A DNA stretch of 35,631 nt from Fuerstiella sp. GTDB lineage: Bacteria; Planctomycetota; Planctomycetia; Planctomycetales; Planctomycetaceae. Of the stretch, positions 9,165 through 17,607 are shown piece after piece; within the stretch, counting starts at the first letter, position 1; the number at the start of each line of letters is the position of its first letter. A program made the translations under genes and the position numbers. The stretch spans positions 1 to 35,631 of the forward strand of contig JALHMY010000099.1 of NCBI GenBank assembly GCA_022843805.1, read 5' to 3'. The notes below the pieces were generated by a model, which saw nothing but the letters and a program-made list of their open reading frames with translations, was not told the DNA's origin and made no database searches.

Positions 9165-10175
9165 TCAGGTCAATCCCCCGCTTGTGAGGGCGTTCTCCAG
9201 GAGGCTGGAAAGTCGAGCGACACCGTCCGAGTTTCCGAATGCAAACAGCTTATCTCCAGGTTCAATCATCAGCTGTGCCGGTGGAGGGAAGAATTTCTCC
9301 CCTGATAATCGGCAGACTCCCAGCAACATGATGCCCGAGTCACGAAGTCCCGTCTCGCTCAGTTTGCGGCCAACGAGCTTTGAAGTGTCTGGTACCTGAA
9401 CGTCTGCAATTTCCCAGTCGACACCCTGAGATTCTGTCACTTCGACAAAGTTCTCAATGCTCGGCGAGAGCATAAAGCGAGCCATACGAATGGCTCCTGA
9501 GGAAAACGGATTCATCACTCGGGTGGCACCCGCCTGCATCATTTTCTGTGCGGCCCGGTCGTCACTCGCTCTTGCAACAATTTGCAGACTCGGGCAGAGC
9601 AGTTTTGCGGACAACACAACATAGAGATTGTCTGCGTCGGTCGGAAGAACGGTCGTCAGCCCGCGAGCTGTCCGTACTCCGGCACGTTCAAGCACAGCGT
9701 CCTGCGAAGCGTCTCCACAAATGTAAAGCCACTGCCGATTTCTGAATTCTTCGTTAAATATCTCGGCGCTCTGGTCGATCACCACGAACTTCTGCTTGCG
9801 AGAATGCAGGTAATCACAAAGTGTTGCCCCCATTCTTCCATAGCCACAGACAATAAAATGGCCTCGAGTTTTGCCAACCAGAGAATCCATGCGACGCAGC
9901 TCCAGATAAGCTCTGAGATCGGAATTGACAAGAATCTGTCCGAACTGAAAAGCGCTGTAGGTGAACAATCCCAGAGCCACAGACAGATAGGAAACGATAA
10001 AAAGCTTCACCCCATCGGTCAGTGGCTGAGGTTCCGCATAACCCACAGTGGTCAGCAGAATGACAGCGTGATAAAAGCAGTCAATCGGTGCCATGCCTGT
10101 CAGGATGCGCAGACCAATTGCCCCCAGCAATAACATTGCCAGAATCAGCAGCGGTATCTGAATCAGCTTGCGCAT
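9165..10175 (-). CDS. 2TM potassium channel with RCK (TrkA-N/TrkA-C) domains
   Basis: 336 residues. Two membrane helices (about 5-25 and 55-80) flank a pore loop with the filter TTVGYAEPQP (43-46 TVGY, then Ala47). A cytoplasmic RCK-N Rossmann domain follows, with GYGRMG at about 111-116 and the acidic FVVIDQS strand end. An RCK-C domain (about 250-330) ends with EPGDKLFAFG. Such channels conduct K+ across the inner membrane, gated by nucleotides or ions bound to the RCK ring. The filter has Ala where nearly all K+ channels have the second Gly of GYG. It is convergent with the DUF3500 gene. Confidence 0.9.
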   Translation of the reverse strand: MRKLIQIPLLILAMLLLGAIGLRILTGMAPIDCFYHAVILLTTVGYAEPQPLTDGVKLFIVSYLSVALGLFTYSAFQFGQILVNSDLRAYLELRRMDSLVGKTRGHFIVCGYGRMGATLCDYLHSRKQKFVVIDQSAEIFNEEFRNRQWLYICGDASQDAVLERAGVRTARGLTTVLPTDADNLYVVLSAKLLCPSLQIVARASDDRAAQKMMQAGATRVMNPFSSGAIRMARFMLSPSIENFVEVTESQGVDWEIADVQVPDTSKLVGRKLSETGLRDSGIMLLGVCRLSGEKFFPPPAQLMIEPGDKLFAFGNSDGVARLSSLLENALTSGGLT

Positions 10176-10730
10176 GGCACCGTTCCGAAGTCTTCCGGAG
10201 ATACTTGCGCTGATGCAGCAAATAAACGTTTCTGCCAGACCGGCATGTTGTTCGTTGAGAGCAGTAGTTGAAGCATCGAGAAGTCAGTTCACGAGTGCGG
10301 GCAGGGTTTAAGACGACCGGGAAGTTTGCTGAAAACGGCAAAATTCCGCCAGTGGAATATTTGCTTATTCACCTGTGCCTGCAACCAGCGTGCGAAGCCC
10401 ACCGAGGTAATGCGATGCAAAACAATAATCGGCCCGATCGAAAGCAGCGGCAGGTCTCAGGCACTCAGTCTTTGAAAAGTATTCAGATGGCCTGCGTCCG
10501 ATGGGGTTTGATGTTCCGCATCGCACACATGAACATTTGAATAGAACTGGAGCGATGAATCGCAGCAGGAAATTTGTTGTTTCGCTGGACATGACGTTCG
10601 CAAGTACTGAGAATACCGCACCAGTCTAAACCGGAAACGTTGTCTGAGGTGACAGGTTTTTTGTCAGCAGGCAATAAGGGGAATTCTTCCCTGAATCTGA
10701 GTTTCCGTCCTGTGATTTTGGCAGGAATTG
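10176..10730. other. intergenic region, divergent, no gene seen
   Basis: 555 bp between the minus-strand channel gene and plus-strand rpe. No convincing open reading frame, RNA motif or repeat was recognised on either strand. It must hold the promoters of both flanking transcription units. A short palindrome GGGGAATTCTTCCC lies near 10679. Confidence 0.6.
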
Positions 10731-11438
10731 ATGCGAACACGAGAAGCGATGCTCAGCTATCTTCGGTCGAAGCGGCCGTTGATTGCTCCATCCATGCTGA
10801 AATGTGATTTTGGCAATCTCCATCGGGAGCTTGAACTTCTGGATTCAGCGGCGGCACCGCTGTTGCATCTGGACGTCATGGACGGGCATTTTGTCCCGAA
10901 TCTCTCGTACGGACCGATGGTCATTGAGCGCATGCGGCCGTTGACCTCCACTCCATTTGACGCACATCTGATGATTTCAGAACCTGGTCGATACCTGGAC
11001 GAATACATTCGTGCGGGATGCGAAGCGATCACGTTTCATCTTGAAGCCGTACCGGAACCGGTCCCGTTGCTGCGGGAAATTCGCAGTCGGGGTGTGGTGG
11101 CTGGTTTGGCGATTAATCCGGATACCCCGTTTTCTGCCGCTGAACGTTTTCTGCAGGAATGCGATCTTTTCCTTGTGATGAGTGTGCATCCCGGATTTGG
11201 CGGTCAGAAATTTATCCCCGACGTCCTTTCCAAAGTGAGTCAGGCGCGTGCCGCAGCTGGTAACGACCTGATCATTTCGATTGACGGTGGTGTGAGCAAG
11301 AGCACCATCGAGGCCTGTGCCCGGGCCGGAACGGACGTGTTTGTGGCAGGCAGTTCGGTGTTTGATGAACCCAATTACTCGGCGGCTGTCGCCGATTTAC
11401 AAACGATCGCGTCAGTTAATAAGACGCGGGGTTGCTGA
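10731..11438 (+). CDS. rpe: ribulose-phosphate 3-epimerase
   Basis: The enzyme interconverts ribulose 5-phosphate and xylulose 5-phosphate in the pentose phosphate pathway. Family landmarks are clear: IAPSMLKCDFGNL, LHLDVMDGHFVPN with the metal-binding His and Asp, FDAHLMIS, MSVHPGFGGQKFIP, and ISIDGGV. The ATG at 10731 is chosen because AGGA lies 5 nt upstream; a TTG one codon earlier is in frame. About 235 residues, slightly longer than usual because of an N-terminal extension of a dozen residues. It begins a tight cluster: the next gene starts 13 nt after its stop. Confidence 0.95.
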   Translation: MRTREAMLSYLRSKRPLIAPSMLKCDFGNLHRELELLDSAAAPLLHLDVMDGHFVPNLSYGPMVIERMRPLTSTPFDAHLMISEPGRYLDEYIRAGCEAITFHLEAVPEPVPLLREIRSRGVVAGLAINPDTPFSAAERFLQECDLFLVMSVHPGFGGQKFIPDVLSKVSQARAAAGNDLIISIDGGVSKSTIEACARAGTDVFVAGSSVFDEPNYSAAVADLQTIASVNKTRGC

Positions 11439-11451
11439 GGAACGAATCCAT

Positions 11452-12141
11452 ATGGCAACTGTTGTTTTGATCCGTGCAGGATCAACGGATTATGACGACC
11501 AGCATCGGTTGCTGGGTACTTTGGATATGCCAATTAATCAGCGGGGGCTTGAAGAGATTCGGGCCACTGCAAAGTTGCTTGCGGAGCGTGGAATTCGCCT
11601 TGAAGCGATTTACACCTCTCCGGATGATCCGGCGTGCAGTACGGCGCATGCTATCGCTGATACGCAGACATCTGCAAAAGTTCGTGAAGTGGACGACCTT
11701 CGCAATGTCAATCAGGGTCTGTGGCAGGGATTGCCGGAGTCTGATGTGCGGCGAAGATTTCCCAAACTGTTCCGCAGTGCAAAAGACAATTCACTCTCGA
11801 TTTGTCCGCCTGAAGGAGAGACACTATCAGATGCGTGTCAGCGGCTGACACGAGTGATTTCCAAAGCGATTCGTCGGCACAGTGTTTTCGCCGTTGTTGC
11901 ACCGGAGCCTCTGGCCACTGTAATTCGATGCACCCTGCAGCACAGACAGCCCCGGGCAACAGCCTGTCTGTGTGGTGAGGAGCACAGCGAGCTGGTGCAG
12001 ATTATTGAAACGAATACTTTTGATGCAGCTCACTTTCTGGCGGGTGATCCGCCGGATTCTGCTGACAGCAAAGGTGTCGATGTTGCTCCGCTGGAGATAC
12101 CTGTGGTGGTATCCGCGGCGGATCAGGAGAATGCGGGATGA
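11452..12141 (+). CDS. degenerate histidine-phosphatase-superfamily protein
   Basis: 229 residues with the phosphoglycerate mutase-like fold: an N-terminal LIRAGSTDYD, then DMPINQRGLEEI, AIYTSPDDPACSTAHAIA, the VNQGLWQG segment and PEGETLSDACQRL. In active members the first motif is RHG with the catalytic His, but here the triplet reads RAG. The second catalytic His normally sits in a VSHG-like segment near the C-terminus, where this protein reads VVAPEPLATVIR. Both histidines are therefore missing, so it is probably not a phosphatase. It lies between rpe (13-nt gap) and accD (4-nt overlap), implying cotranscription and perhaps translational coupling. Confidence 0.82.
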   Translation: MATVVLIRAGSTDYDDQHRLLGTLDMPINQRGLEEIRATAKLLAERGIRLEAIYTSPDDPACSTAHAIADTQTSAKVREVDDLRNVNQGLWQGLPESDVRRRFPKLFRSAKDNSLSICPPEGETLSDACQRLTRVISKAIRRHSVFAVVAPEPLATVIRCTLQHRQPRATACLCGEEHSELVQIIETNTFDAAHFLAGDPPDSADSKGVDVAPLEIPVVVSAADQENAG

Positions 12142-12992
12142 GTACAGTGGAAAACACAGAAACACAGTCCTCTGCAGCCTCAGTGCGACCGGCTAAACGC
12201 AGCGTTCCGGATGGGCTTTGGCTGAGGTGCGATGCCTGCAATGCGACATTGTTTCGTAAGCAGGTCGAACAGAATCTGAATGTCTGCCCGGAATGTGGTC
12301 ATCATTTTTATGTTCCGACGGCTTCCAGAATCTGTCAGCTTCTTGACCCGGATAGTTTTGAAGAGTGGTTTGCGGAAATGTCACCGTCCGATCCGCTCGG
12401 CTTTTCGGACCGAAAACCATACCGCGAGCGACTGATTGATGAACAGCGAAAAACCGGAATGCGGGATGCCTGTACTGTAGGTCGCGGTTATATGCGAGGA
12501 CGTCCTCTGGTATTCGGAATGACGGATTCCGCATTTATCATGGGTAGTATGGGTTCCGTTGTCGGTGAGAAACTGACTCGCGCCGTTGAAAAGGCAACGG
12601 AGCTGAAACTGCCGCTTGTGATCGTGAGCGGTTCCGGTGGTGGAGCTCGCATGCATGAAGGAATTGTTTCTCTCATGCAGATGGGCAAAGTTTCCGCGGC
12701 ACTCGCCCGTTTTCGGAAGGCTCGGGGCCTGTTTATCTCGGTGCTCACCAATCCTACAATGGGTGGAGTGGCTGCCAGCTTTGCTTCGCTCGGCGATGTC
12801 ACAATTGCCGAGCCGAAGGCGCTCATTGGTTTCGCCGGTCCGCGTGTCGTGTTTCAAACCTGTAAAATAGAATTGCCCGAAGGTTTCCAGACGAGTGAAT
12901 TCCTGTTGAAACATGGCTTCGTGGACCGCATAGTGCATCGAGCGGAGCTGCGGACGGAATTGGCAAGGATTATCGACTATTGTGGCGGCTGA
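12138..12992 (+). CDS. accD: acetyl-CoA carboxylase carboxyltransferase subunit beta
   Basis: 284 residues. An N-terminal Cys4 zinc ribbon is visible (C31, C34, C50, C53 in CDAC...CPECGHH), followed by the carboxyltransferase core with MGSMGSVVGEKLTRA, the oxyanion-forming VSGSGGGARMHEG segment, NPTMGGVAASFA and GFAGPRVV. It transfers the carboxyl group from biotin to acetyl-CoA, the first committed step of fatty-acid synthesis, with AccA, AccB and AccC encoded elsewhere. The start ATG overlaps the stop of the upstream gene (ATGA). Confidence 0.96.
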   Translation: MSTVENTETQSSAASVRPAKRSVPDGLWLRCDACNATLFRKQVEQNLNVCPECGHHFYVPTASRICQLLDPDSFEEWFAEMSPSDPLGFSDRKPYRERLIDEQRKTGMRDACTVGRGYMRGRPLVFGMTDSAFIMGSMGSVVGEKLTRAVEKATELKLPLVIVSGSGGGARMHEGIVSLMQMGKVSAALARFRKARGLFISVLTNPTMGGVAASFASLGDVTIAEPKALIGFAGPRVVFQTCKIELPEGFQTSEFLLKHGFVDRIVHRAELRTELARIIDYCGG

Positions 12993-13049
12993 AACGACTG
13001 TCATGAACGCTTCGGCATTGTTCCTGTTGCTCCGAAATGGCAAAATCCG

Positions 13050-14105
13050 ATGTTTGATAAGCTTTTTGGCAGGAATAAATCACATGAAACGGTGGATATC
13101 AACCGCCGATTCAATCTGATTGGTCGAGTCGGCCAGGGCAGTATGTCGAAGGTCTGGAAGGCCACGGACTTAAGAACGGGCAAAACCGTTGCGCTAAAGG
13201 TTCTCGACAAGGAAAAAACGGCCCGCTATGAGGCTCGGTTTCAGGGACTAAAAAAGCCCAATGAGGGTGAAGTGGCCATGACACTTCACCATCCAAATAT
13301 CGTCAAAACGCTGGAATTCGGCTGGACGATCGAAGACGAAATGTATCTGGTCATGGAATATGTCGAAGGCGTCGGGCTAAGCCTTCTTGTTGACCTGCAA
13401 AATGAGGAAATGAAACGTTACCGCATCCGGTATATGATTCAGATCGGTGAAGCTCTGCAGTATTTTCACCAGCAGAACTGGATCCACCGCGATATCTGTC
13501 CTCGCAACGTTATGGTGGCAGAGGACAAACAGATTAAACTCATTGACTTCGGTTTGGTTGTCCCCAACACCGCCGAATTTCGCAAGCCGGGCAATCGTAC
13601 GGGAACCGCCAGCTATATGGCGCCCGAACTCATCAAGCGGCAGACGACCGATCATCGCATCGACATCTTCTCCTATGCGGTAACCTGCTACGAAATGTAT
13701 GCGAAACGTGGTCCCTGGGATGCAGCGATGACAATCGACGCAGTCCTCCAGCATATCAACAAACCACCTTTGGAACTGGCAACGGTGGTGCCGAAGATCG
13801 ACAAGCGAATTGCCAGTACGATTATGAAAGGTCTGGCGACCAATCCGGATGATCGCTGGCAGCAGGTCTCAGACATGGTTTCCGAATTTCGGCAGGCGGA
13901 AATTCGGCTCGTTCAGGCAGCACGTGACAGTGCAGCTCGAAAATCATCCGATTCAGGTTCAGAGGACGGATCTGTGGCTCCTTCGGCTGGGACTTCGTCT
14001 AAGGCTTCCGCGAAATCCGCAGGCAAAGCCATTGCTCCCGCCAGCAAGTCGTCCCGGGATGATTCGCCAGCGCCACGCCCTAAAAAGAAAAAATCGGCCG
14101 AATAA
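13050..14105 (+). CDS. Ser/Thr protein kinase, soluble, RD type
   Basis: 351 residues. A Hanks-type kinase domain spans about 20-285: glycine loop GRVGQGSMSKV, Lys50 in VALKVL, HRDICPRNVMV (HRD 146-148), IDFGLV (DFG 166-168) and TGTASYMAPE. The C-terminal tail (about 290-351) is rich in Ser, Ala, Lys and Pro, low complexity and probably disordered. There is no membrane segment, unlike many bacterial sensor kinases, so it should act in the cytoplasm. It starts 57 nt after accD and may share its transcript. The substrate is unknown. Confidence 0.93.
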   Translation: MFDKLFGRNKSHETVDINRRFNLIGRVGQGSMSKVWKATDLRTGKTVALKVLDKEKTARYEARFQGLKKPNEGEVAMTLHHPNIVKTLEFGWTIEDEMYLVMEYVEGVGLSLLVDLQNEEMKRYRIRYMIQIGEALQYFHQQNWIHRDICPRNVMVAEDKQIKLIDFGLVVPNTAEFRKPGNRTGTASYMAPELIKRQTTDHRIDIFSYAVTCYEMYAKRGPWDAAMTIDAVLQHINKPPLELATVVPKIDKRIASTIMKGLATNPDDRWQQVSDMVSEFRQAEIRLVQAARDSAARKSSDSGSEDGSVAPSAGTSSKASAKSAGKAIAPASKSSRDDSPAPRPKKKKSAE

Positions 14106-14463
14106 CAGCCGTTTCACAGGCTTTTTGTTGGACCACAGCCGCTTCCACCGGCACTGATAATGCCGGTTGTCTGGCATCGCAGAGCACACACGGGACGATC
14201 TGTTTGGGAAAGACCACGCTTGTCCGGCGATCAGACTCGTCGGGTTCCGGGATCAGTTTTCGCCCCTGACTGTTCAATTCGAAATGCAGCCCGACGATCC
14301 AGGGAAAAAAACGATTAAGCTTTCTCCCGGACTTTAACTCGGATGCCACGAAGCCGTCGGATCAGCAGCTGTTACCCTGCATTTGACTGCGGGCTTGTTG
14401 TTTCGCTTCGAAAACCATGCTGCTGCGTTATCGGGTAAGGGACTGGAAGAGGAGACTTCAGGG
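14106..14463. other. spacer between kinases with one stem-loop
   Basis: A 7-bp stem ACCGGCA/TGCCGGT with a 7-nt loop lies at 14147-14167, without a following T-run. Nothing else was recognised. The second kinase may begin as early as a TTG at 14383. Confidence 0.45.
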
Positions 14464-15870
14464 TTGGAAGCAGAGAATGCTGATACAGACTTTCAGCTGA
14501 TTGGATTCCCCCACATCGTGGATCAGAACGGGCTCCGGTCTCGGGAGCCCTTTGAAGTTCTGGCATCCCAGTTCGTGGACGAGCTGCGTGAGGGGGAAAA
14601 ACCGTCAATTGAACTTTATGCGCGTCGATTCCCGCCGCATGCCGAGAGAATCCGTGAATTCTTTCCTGTTTTGAAACTGCTTGAGCAGGCCCGGATTGAA
14701 AAAGAGTCGTCGACGTTTCGACACAATATGCCCGAACGATTTCCGTTTTCCACACTGGCAAACTGTGAATTGCTGTGTGAGCTTGGCCGTGGCGGTATGG
14801 GAGTTGTCTTTCAGGCGCGGGACATCAGCAGCCGACATATCGTCGCCATCAAGGTTCTACCCTGGCGAGTCACCATCGTGCCCGAGTGGCAGCAGAGATT
14901 TGAGCGGGAAGCTCAGACTGCGGCTCTCCTGCGACATCGGAACATCGTTCCTGTCTTTCGCTTTGGTTTGGAACATGGATACTGCTATTACGTCATGCAG
15001 TTTGTCAACGGAATTGGTTTGGATCGAATTATTGACCGGCTGCAGGATGCCGAAGGCGTGATTTATCATGAAGAGATCCGACAGCTTGAGGAAACTCGGC
15101 CTGATGGATTTGTTCCACTCCAGGCCGGGGTTGAATCAGGAGGATCCATTCTGAAAGCGTCGGCTTTTGAGATGGAAGGTACGAAAAGGCAGCGACTGAC
15201 TCGAACGACATGGGCCAGTTTTGCTCGAATTGCCATTCAGGCGGCACAGGCTCTTCACAGCGCTCATGAAGCTGGAATTCTGCACAACGATATTAAACCG
15301 GGAAACCTGCTGCTGGATATAGAAGGTCGAGTCTGGGTGACAGACTTTGGACTTTCTCAGGTAATGAATAACGCCAGAGGTCTTTTTGGACATCGTTCGC
15401 AGAGTCCGGGGGCGCCGACGGCGTTCCGAGGGAACCCGCAGAGTGGCATGCAGAATCCATCGCCCATTCCACACATCGCCGGAACGTTACGGTACATGGC
15501 CCCCGAAAGGCTTCTTGCTGAAATTACCGACGCCAGAAGCGACATCTATTCTCTTGGAGTGACCCTTTATGAACTGATTTTGCAGCGTCCTGCATTTGAA
15601 CAGACTGACCGGGAATTGCTCATTCGAGCCATACTGGATGATACTCCACCGGCCCCACGTGCCGTGAATCGCGAGGTACCTCGTGACCTCGAAACGATCA
15701 TCCTGAACTGCATGGCTCGGGATCGGGATAAACGTTATCCGTCAGCGTCGAACCTGCTGACGGATCTACTGAAGTTTTGCTCAGGCGATCGGGTTTTCTC
15801 GACTCGCCCCGGCGTTGTTGTGGACTTTCTTCGCTCATGGAAGCGAAAAATTCAGGATCCCCAGGGCTAA
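14464..15870 (+). CDS. Ser/Thr protein kinase with atypical HND catalytic loop
   Basis: About 468 residues from the TTG at 14464 (GGAG about 10 nt upstream); an earlier TTG at 14383 gives 495, and no ATG suits. An N-terminal region of about 100 residues (PFEVLASQFVDELREGEKPSIELYARRFP, typical of planctomycete kinases) precedes the kinase domain: GRGGMGVVFQARD, Lys130 in VAIKVLP, and HNDIKPGNLLLD (HND 274-276, where HRD is usual). DFGLS starts at 294 and GTLRYMAPE follows. A 40-residue insert sits before the catalytic loop. No membrane helix is seen. The core catalytic Lys, Asp and DFG are intact, so it is likely active but a non-RD kinase. Confidence 0.9.
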   Translation: MEAENADTDFQLIGFPHIVDQNGLRSREPFEVLASQFVDELREGEKPSIELYARRFPPHAERIREFFPVLKLLEQARIEKESSTFRHNMPERFPFSTLANCELLCELGRGGMGVVFQARDISSRHIVAIKVLPWRVTIVPEWQQRFEREAQTAALLRHRNIVPVFRFGLEHGYCYYVMQFVNGIGLDRIIDRLQDAEGVIYHEEIRQLEETRPDGFVPLQAGVESGGSILKASAFEMEGTKRQRLTRTTWASFARIAIQAAQALHSAHEAGILHNDIKPGNLLLDIEGRVWVTDFGLSQVMNNARGLFGHRSQSPGAPTAFRGNPQSGMQNPSPIPHIAGTLRYMAPERLLAEITDARSDIYSLGVTLYELILQRPAFEQTDRELLIRAILDDTPPAPRAVNREVPRDLETIILNCMARDRDKRYPSASNLLTDLLKFCSGDRVFSTRPGVVVDFLRSWKRKIQDPQG

Positions 15871-15884
15871 GGAGACATTTGTCT

Positions 15885-16003
15885 TAGTGCTCTGTCAAGC
15901 TTTGAATTTCGGGTAGTGGACCTTGCTAAAGGTCCTGTAGCGATGGGATCTTTGGCAAGATCCACTACATTCAACCCGAACTCTCTGTCTTGACGGAGCA
16001 TTA
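15885..16003. repeat. MITE-like palindrome, copy 1
   Basis: Outer arms TAGTGCTCTGTCAAG and CTTGACGGAGCATTA are inverted repeats. Inside, GTAGTGGA...TCCACTAC form a second inverted pair, and each half also folds on its own (GGACCTTGCTAAAGGTCC and GGATCTTTGGCAAGATCC). A copy in the opposite orientation lies at 31616-31713. It marks the boundary between the housekeeping genes and the accessory array. Confidence 0.85.
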
Positions 16004-16065
16004 GTCAGTAATTCAGCGTTTTCGCTTGCCCCCTGATTCATTGCAAACTTCGTGCATCGCCTGAG

Positions 16066-16404
16066 TTAGGCCACATGGTCATTGTCTGTGTTGCGCTGAA
16101 ACTTCGCTGCAACAAACGCTGCCGGAACAACACATATCAAGCCGGTCAACGTCCACTGCAGCAAATACCTCCCGACTCCCGGCAGCGCCGGATTCGTCCA
16201 AAACTCCAGCGAAAACGCTCTCGCTCCAACAGAATAGCAGATCGAGAAAATGACGGCTATAGTCGCTGCACTGAAAGCTCCACTATATGCCGCGCCGGAT
16301 GATGGCTGCTTCTTCCGGGCAAACTGTCGGTGACAAGTGCTTGCGGTCAATATGGCGGTCAGTGCTACCGCTAAACCAAAATAGATAAAGATAAAGTATG
16401 TCAT
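16066..16404 (-). CDS. small membrane protein, unknown
   Basis: 112 residues with three predicted membrane helices (about 3-22, 44-62 and 83-105) and a polar linker (CHRQFARKKQPSSG). The frame continues upstream to 16503, but those 33 codons are the translation of a dispersed hairpin repeat (NARSMRRVIARHKSRNSL), so the internal ATG at 16404 is taken as the start. It is a single-gene unit at the left end of the minus-strand array. No family recognised. Confidence 0.6.
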   Translation of the reverse strand: MTYFIFIYFGLAVALTAILTASTCHRQFARKKQPSSGAAYSGAFSAATIAVIFSICYSVGARAFSLEFWTNPALPGVGRYLLQWTLTGLICVVPAAFVAAKFQRNTDNDHVA

Positions 16405-16422
16405 AAGCGTGAAGTGGCCTAA

Positions 16423-16512
16423 AGAATTGCGACTTTTGTGTCTGGCGATTACCCGACGCATCGATCGTGCATTGAACTTTTCCGCTTTGTGGATTGCGTA
16501 CAAGGGAGTTGG
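16423..16512. repeat. dispersed GACGCATCGATC hairpin repeat, copy 1
   Basis: Shares the core CTGGCGATTACCCGACGCATCG and the downstream TGAACTTTTCCGCTTTGTGGA with copies at 17985 and 28165. The left arm is mutated here (GACTTTTGTGTC), so the stem is weakened. Confidence 0.75.
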
Positions 16513-16541
16513 ATGACAATTGACGTTTCGATGTAGAACGA

Positions 16542-17111
16542 TCAGGGTTCAGGCGGATTATTAATCTCTAACTCGAAAACACGGACAATTGAAACGCCGT
16601 TCTCGGTCTTTATGGCTCCAGCCATAATCGTGCCCTGCGTTTCCGAAATCAGTATGCGATTCGAAATAATTAGTCGCTCCCGACCCTGCGGTTGAGATGC
16701 CGCGAAAATCTTCCCGACACCGGAGGGCTTCCTGATTTCCGCTGGCTTCCTCAGATCGGCGTGCAGATCGATAGTGTAGCCTTCAGAATTGAGCGAAACC
16801 ACATTGATGTCAATGGTGAACCTGAGGTCGCCAATTTCCGTCTCGTGTGTTGACTTGCACTGGGTATTCAGATCCTGTGTGTGCCTGAAAATACTGCGTG
16901 ATTTCGCAACCTCCTTCAGTTGAGCAAATGCCGCATCGTCGCTGCGGAACACATTGCTCTGGTCTGGTTTAGTCAGAATCTGGCTCGCCAGCTTCTCACA
17001 CTTCGAGCAATCCAGCTCGTAGCAATGAAGGGTAATCATCCTGGTTTGCGCAGACACACTGGGTGCGAAAACAAAGGCTGTCAGGAAAGAGAGCAATATC
17101 GTCCGATTCAT
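16542..17111 (-). CDS. secreted protein of unknown function
   Basis: 189 residues. A signal peptide (MNRTILLSFLTAFVFAPSVSAQ) is followed by a region with paired cysteines (CYELDCSKCE) and a beta-rich C-terminal part (ERLIISNRILISETQGTIMAGA) that ends in NNPPEP. GGAGGTG lies 7-8 nt before the ATG at 17111, a strong ribosome binding site; the frame upstream of it is not protein-like. The last codons run into a partial attC-like sequence (AGAACGATCAGGGTTCAGG, 16535 region). The C-terminus vaguely recalls secretin-like strands, too weak to assign. Confidence 0.65.
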   Translation of the reverse strand: MNRTILLSFLTAFVFAPSVSAQTRMITLHCYELDCSKCEKLASQILTKPDQSNVFRSDDAAFAQLKEVAKSRSIFRHTQDLNTQCKSTHETEIGDLRFTIDINVVSLNSEGYTIDLHADLRKPAEIRKPSGVGKIFAASQPQGRERLIISNRILISETQGTIMAGAIKTENGVSIVRVFELEINNPPEP

Positions 17112-17174
17112 CGTACACCTCCATGTGAGTGGAACGCTTCGGGCGTGGAAAGATAGAATTCCACGTCGTGTTGA

Positions 17175-17268
17175 GGGCGAACGACCGCGATCACCCGGTT
17201 GCAGCGAATGACCTGGTTTAGTGTGAAAACGAACCACCGCAACCCGGCGTGCATCGCTTTGTTTTCCC
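17175..17268. repeat. attC-like imperfect palindrome a
   Basis: Outer box GGGCGAACGACC pairs with GCTTTGTTTTCCC; inner arms ATCACCCGGTTGC and GCAACCCGGCGTGCATC pair with a few unpaired bases. It sits between the divergent starts of the secreted protein and the plus-strand small protein. Confidence 0.7.
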
Positions 17269-17359
17269 GTCGCTCGGCGGCCTTGAACTCTGTGACATTG
17301 TGCCACAATTGCAGGAGATGTTACAATGCCATTGGAACAGCTTTTGCAAGGAAAAATCC

Positions 17360-17599
17360 ATGCAAAACAGAGACGTTGCAGATTTTTTCCAGAAGGCAGA
17401 GGCCATTTACGAGTCGCGCCTTCAGGGAATTCTGGAACCCTGCCATGACCATGAATTTGTGGCAATTGAACCCGAATCAGGGGAGTACTTTCCGGGCAAG
17501 ACTTTGAACGATGCTGCCAGGGCAGCTCGTGCGGCGTACCCAGGTCAGTTGACCCACGTGATGAGAGTGGGACACAAAGCGGCAATTCATCTGGGATGA
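17360..17599 (+). CDS. small acidic protein paired with a clan AA protease gene
   Basis: 79 residues: an N-terminal helix (VADFFQKAEAIYESRLQGIL), then EFVAIEPESGEYFPGKTLNDAARAA and a C-terminal THVMRVGHKAAIHL. This resembles small proteins often encoded just upstream of retropepsin-like (clan AA) aspartic protease genes, and here such a gene, decayed, starts 8 nt after the stop. AAGGA precedes the ATG at 17360. Only this pair lies on the plus strand within the cassette region. A toxin-antitoxin-like role is inference. Confidence 0.65.
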   Translation: MQNRDVADFFQKAEAIYESRLQGILEPCHDHEFVAIEPESGEYFPGKTLNDAARAARAAYPGQLTHVMRVGHKAAIHLG

Positions 17600-17607
17600 C
17601 CCGAGGA

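Noticed and set aside
9582..10133. Plus-strand frame of 183 codons
   Set aside because: It is antisense to the potassium channel gene, which has clear domains.
16404..16503. 33-residue N-terminal extension of the membrane protein
   Set aside because: It is a translation of a dispersed hairpin repeat found at two other sites.
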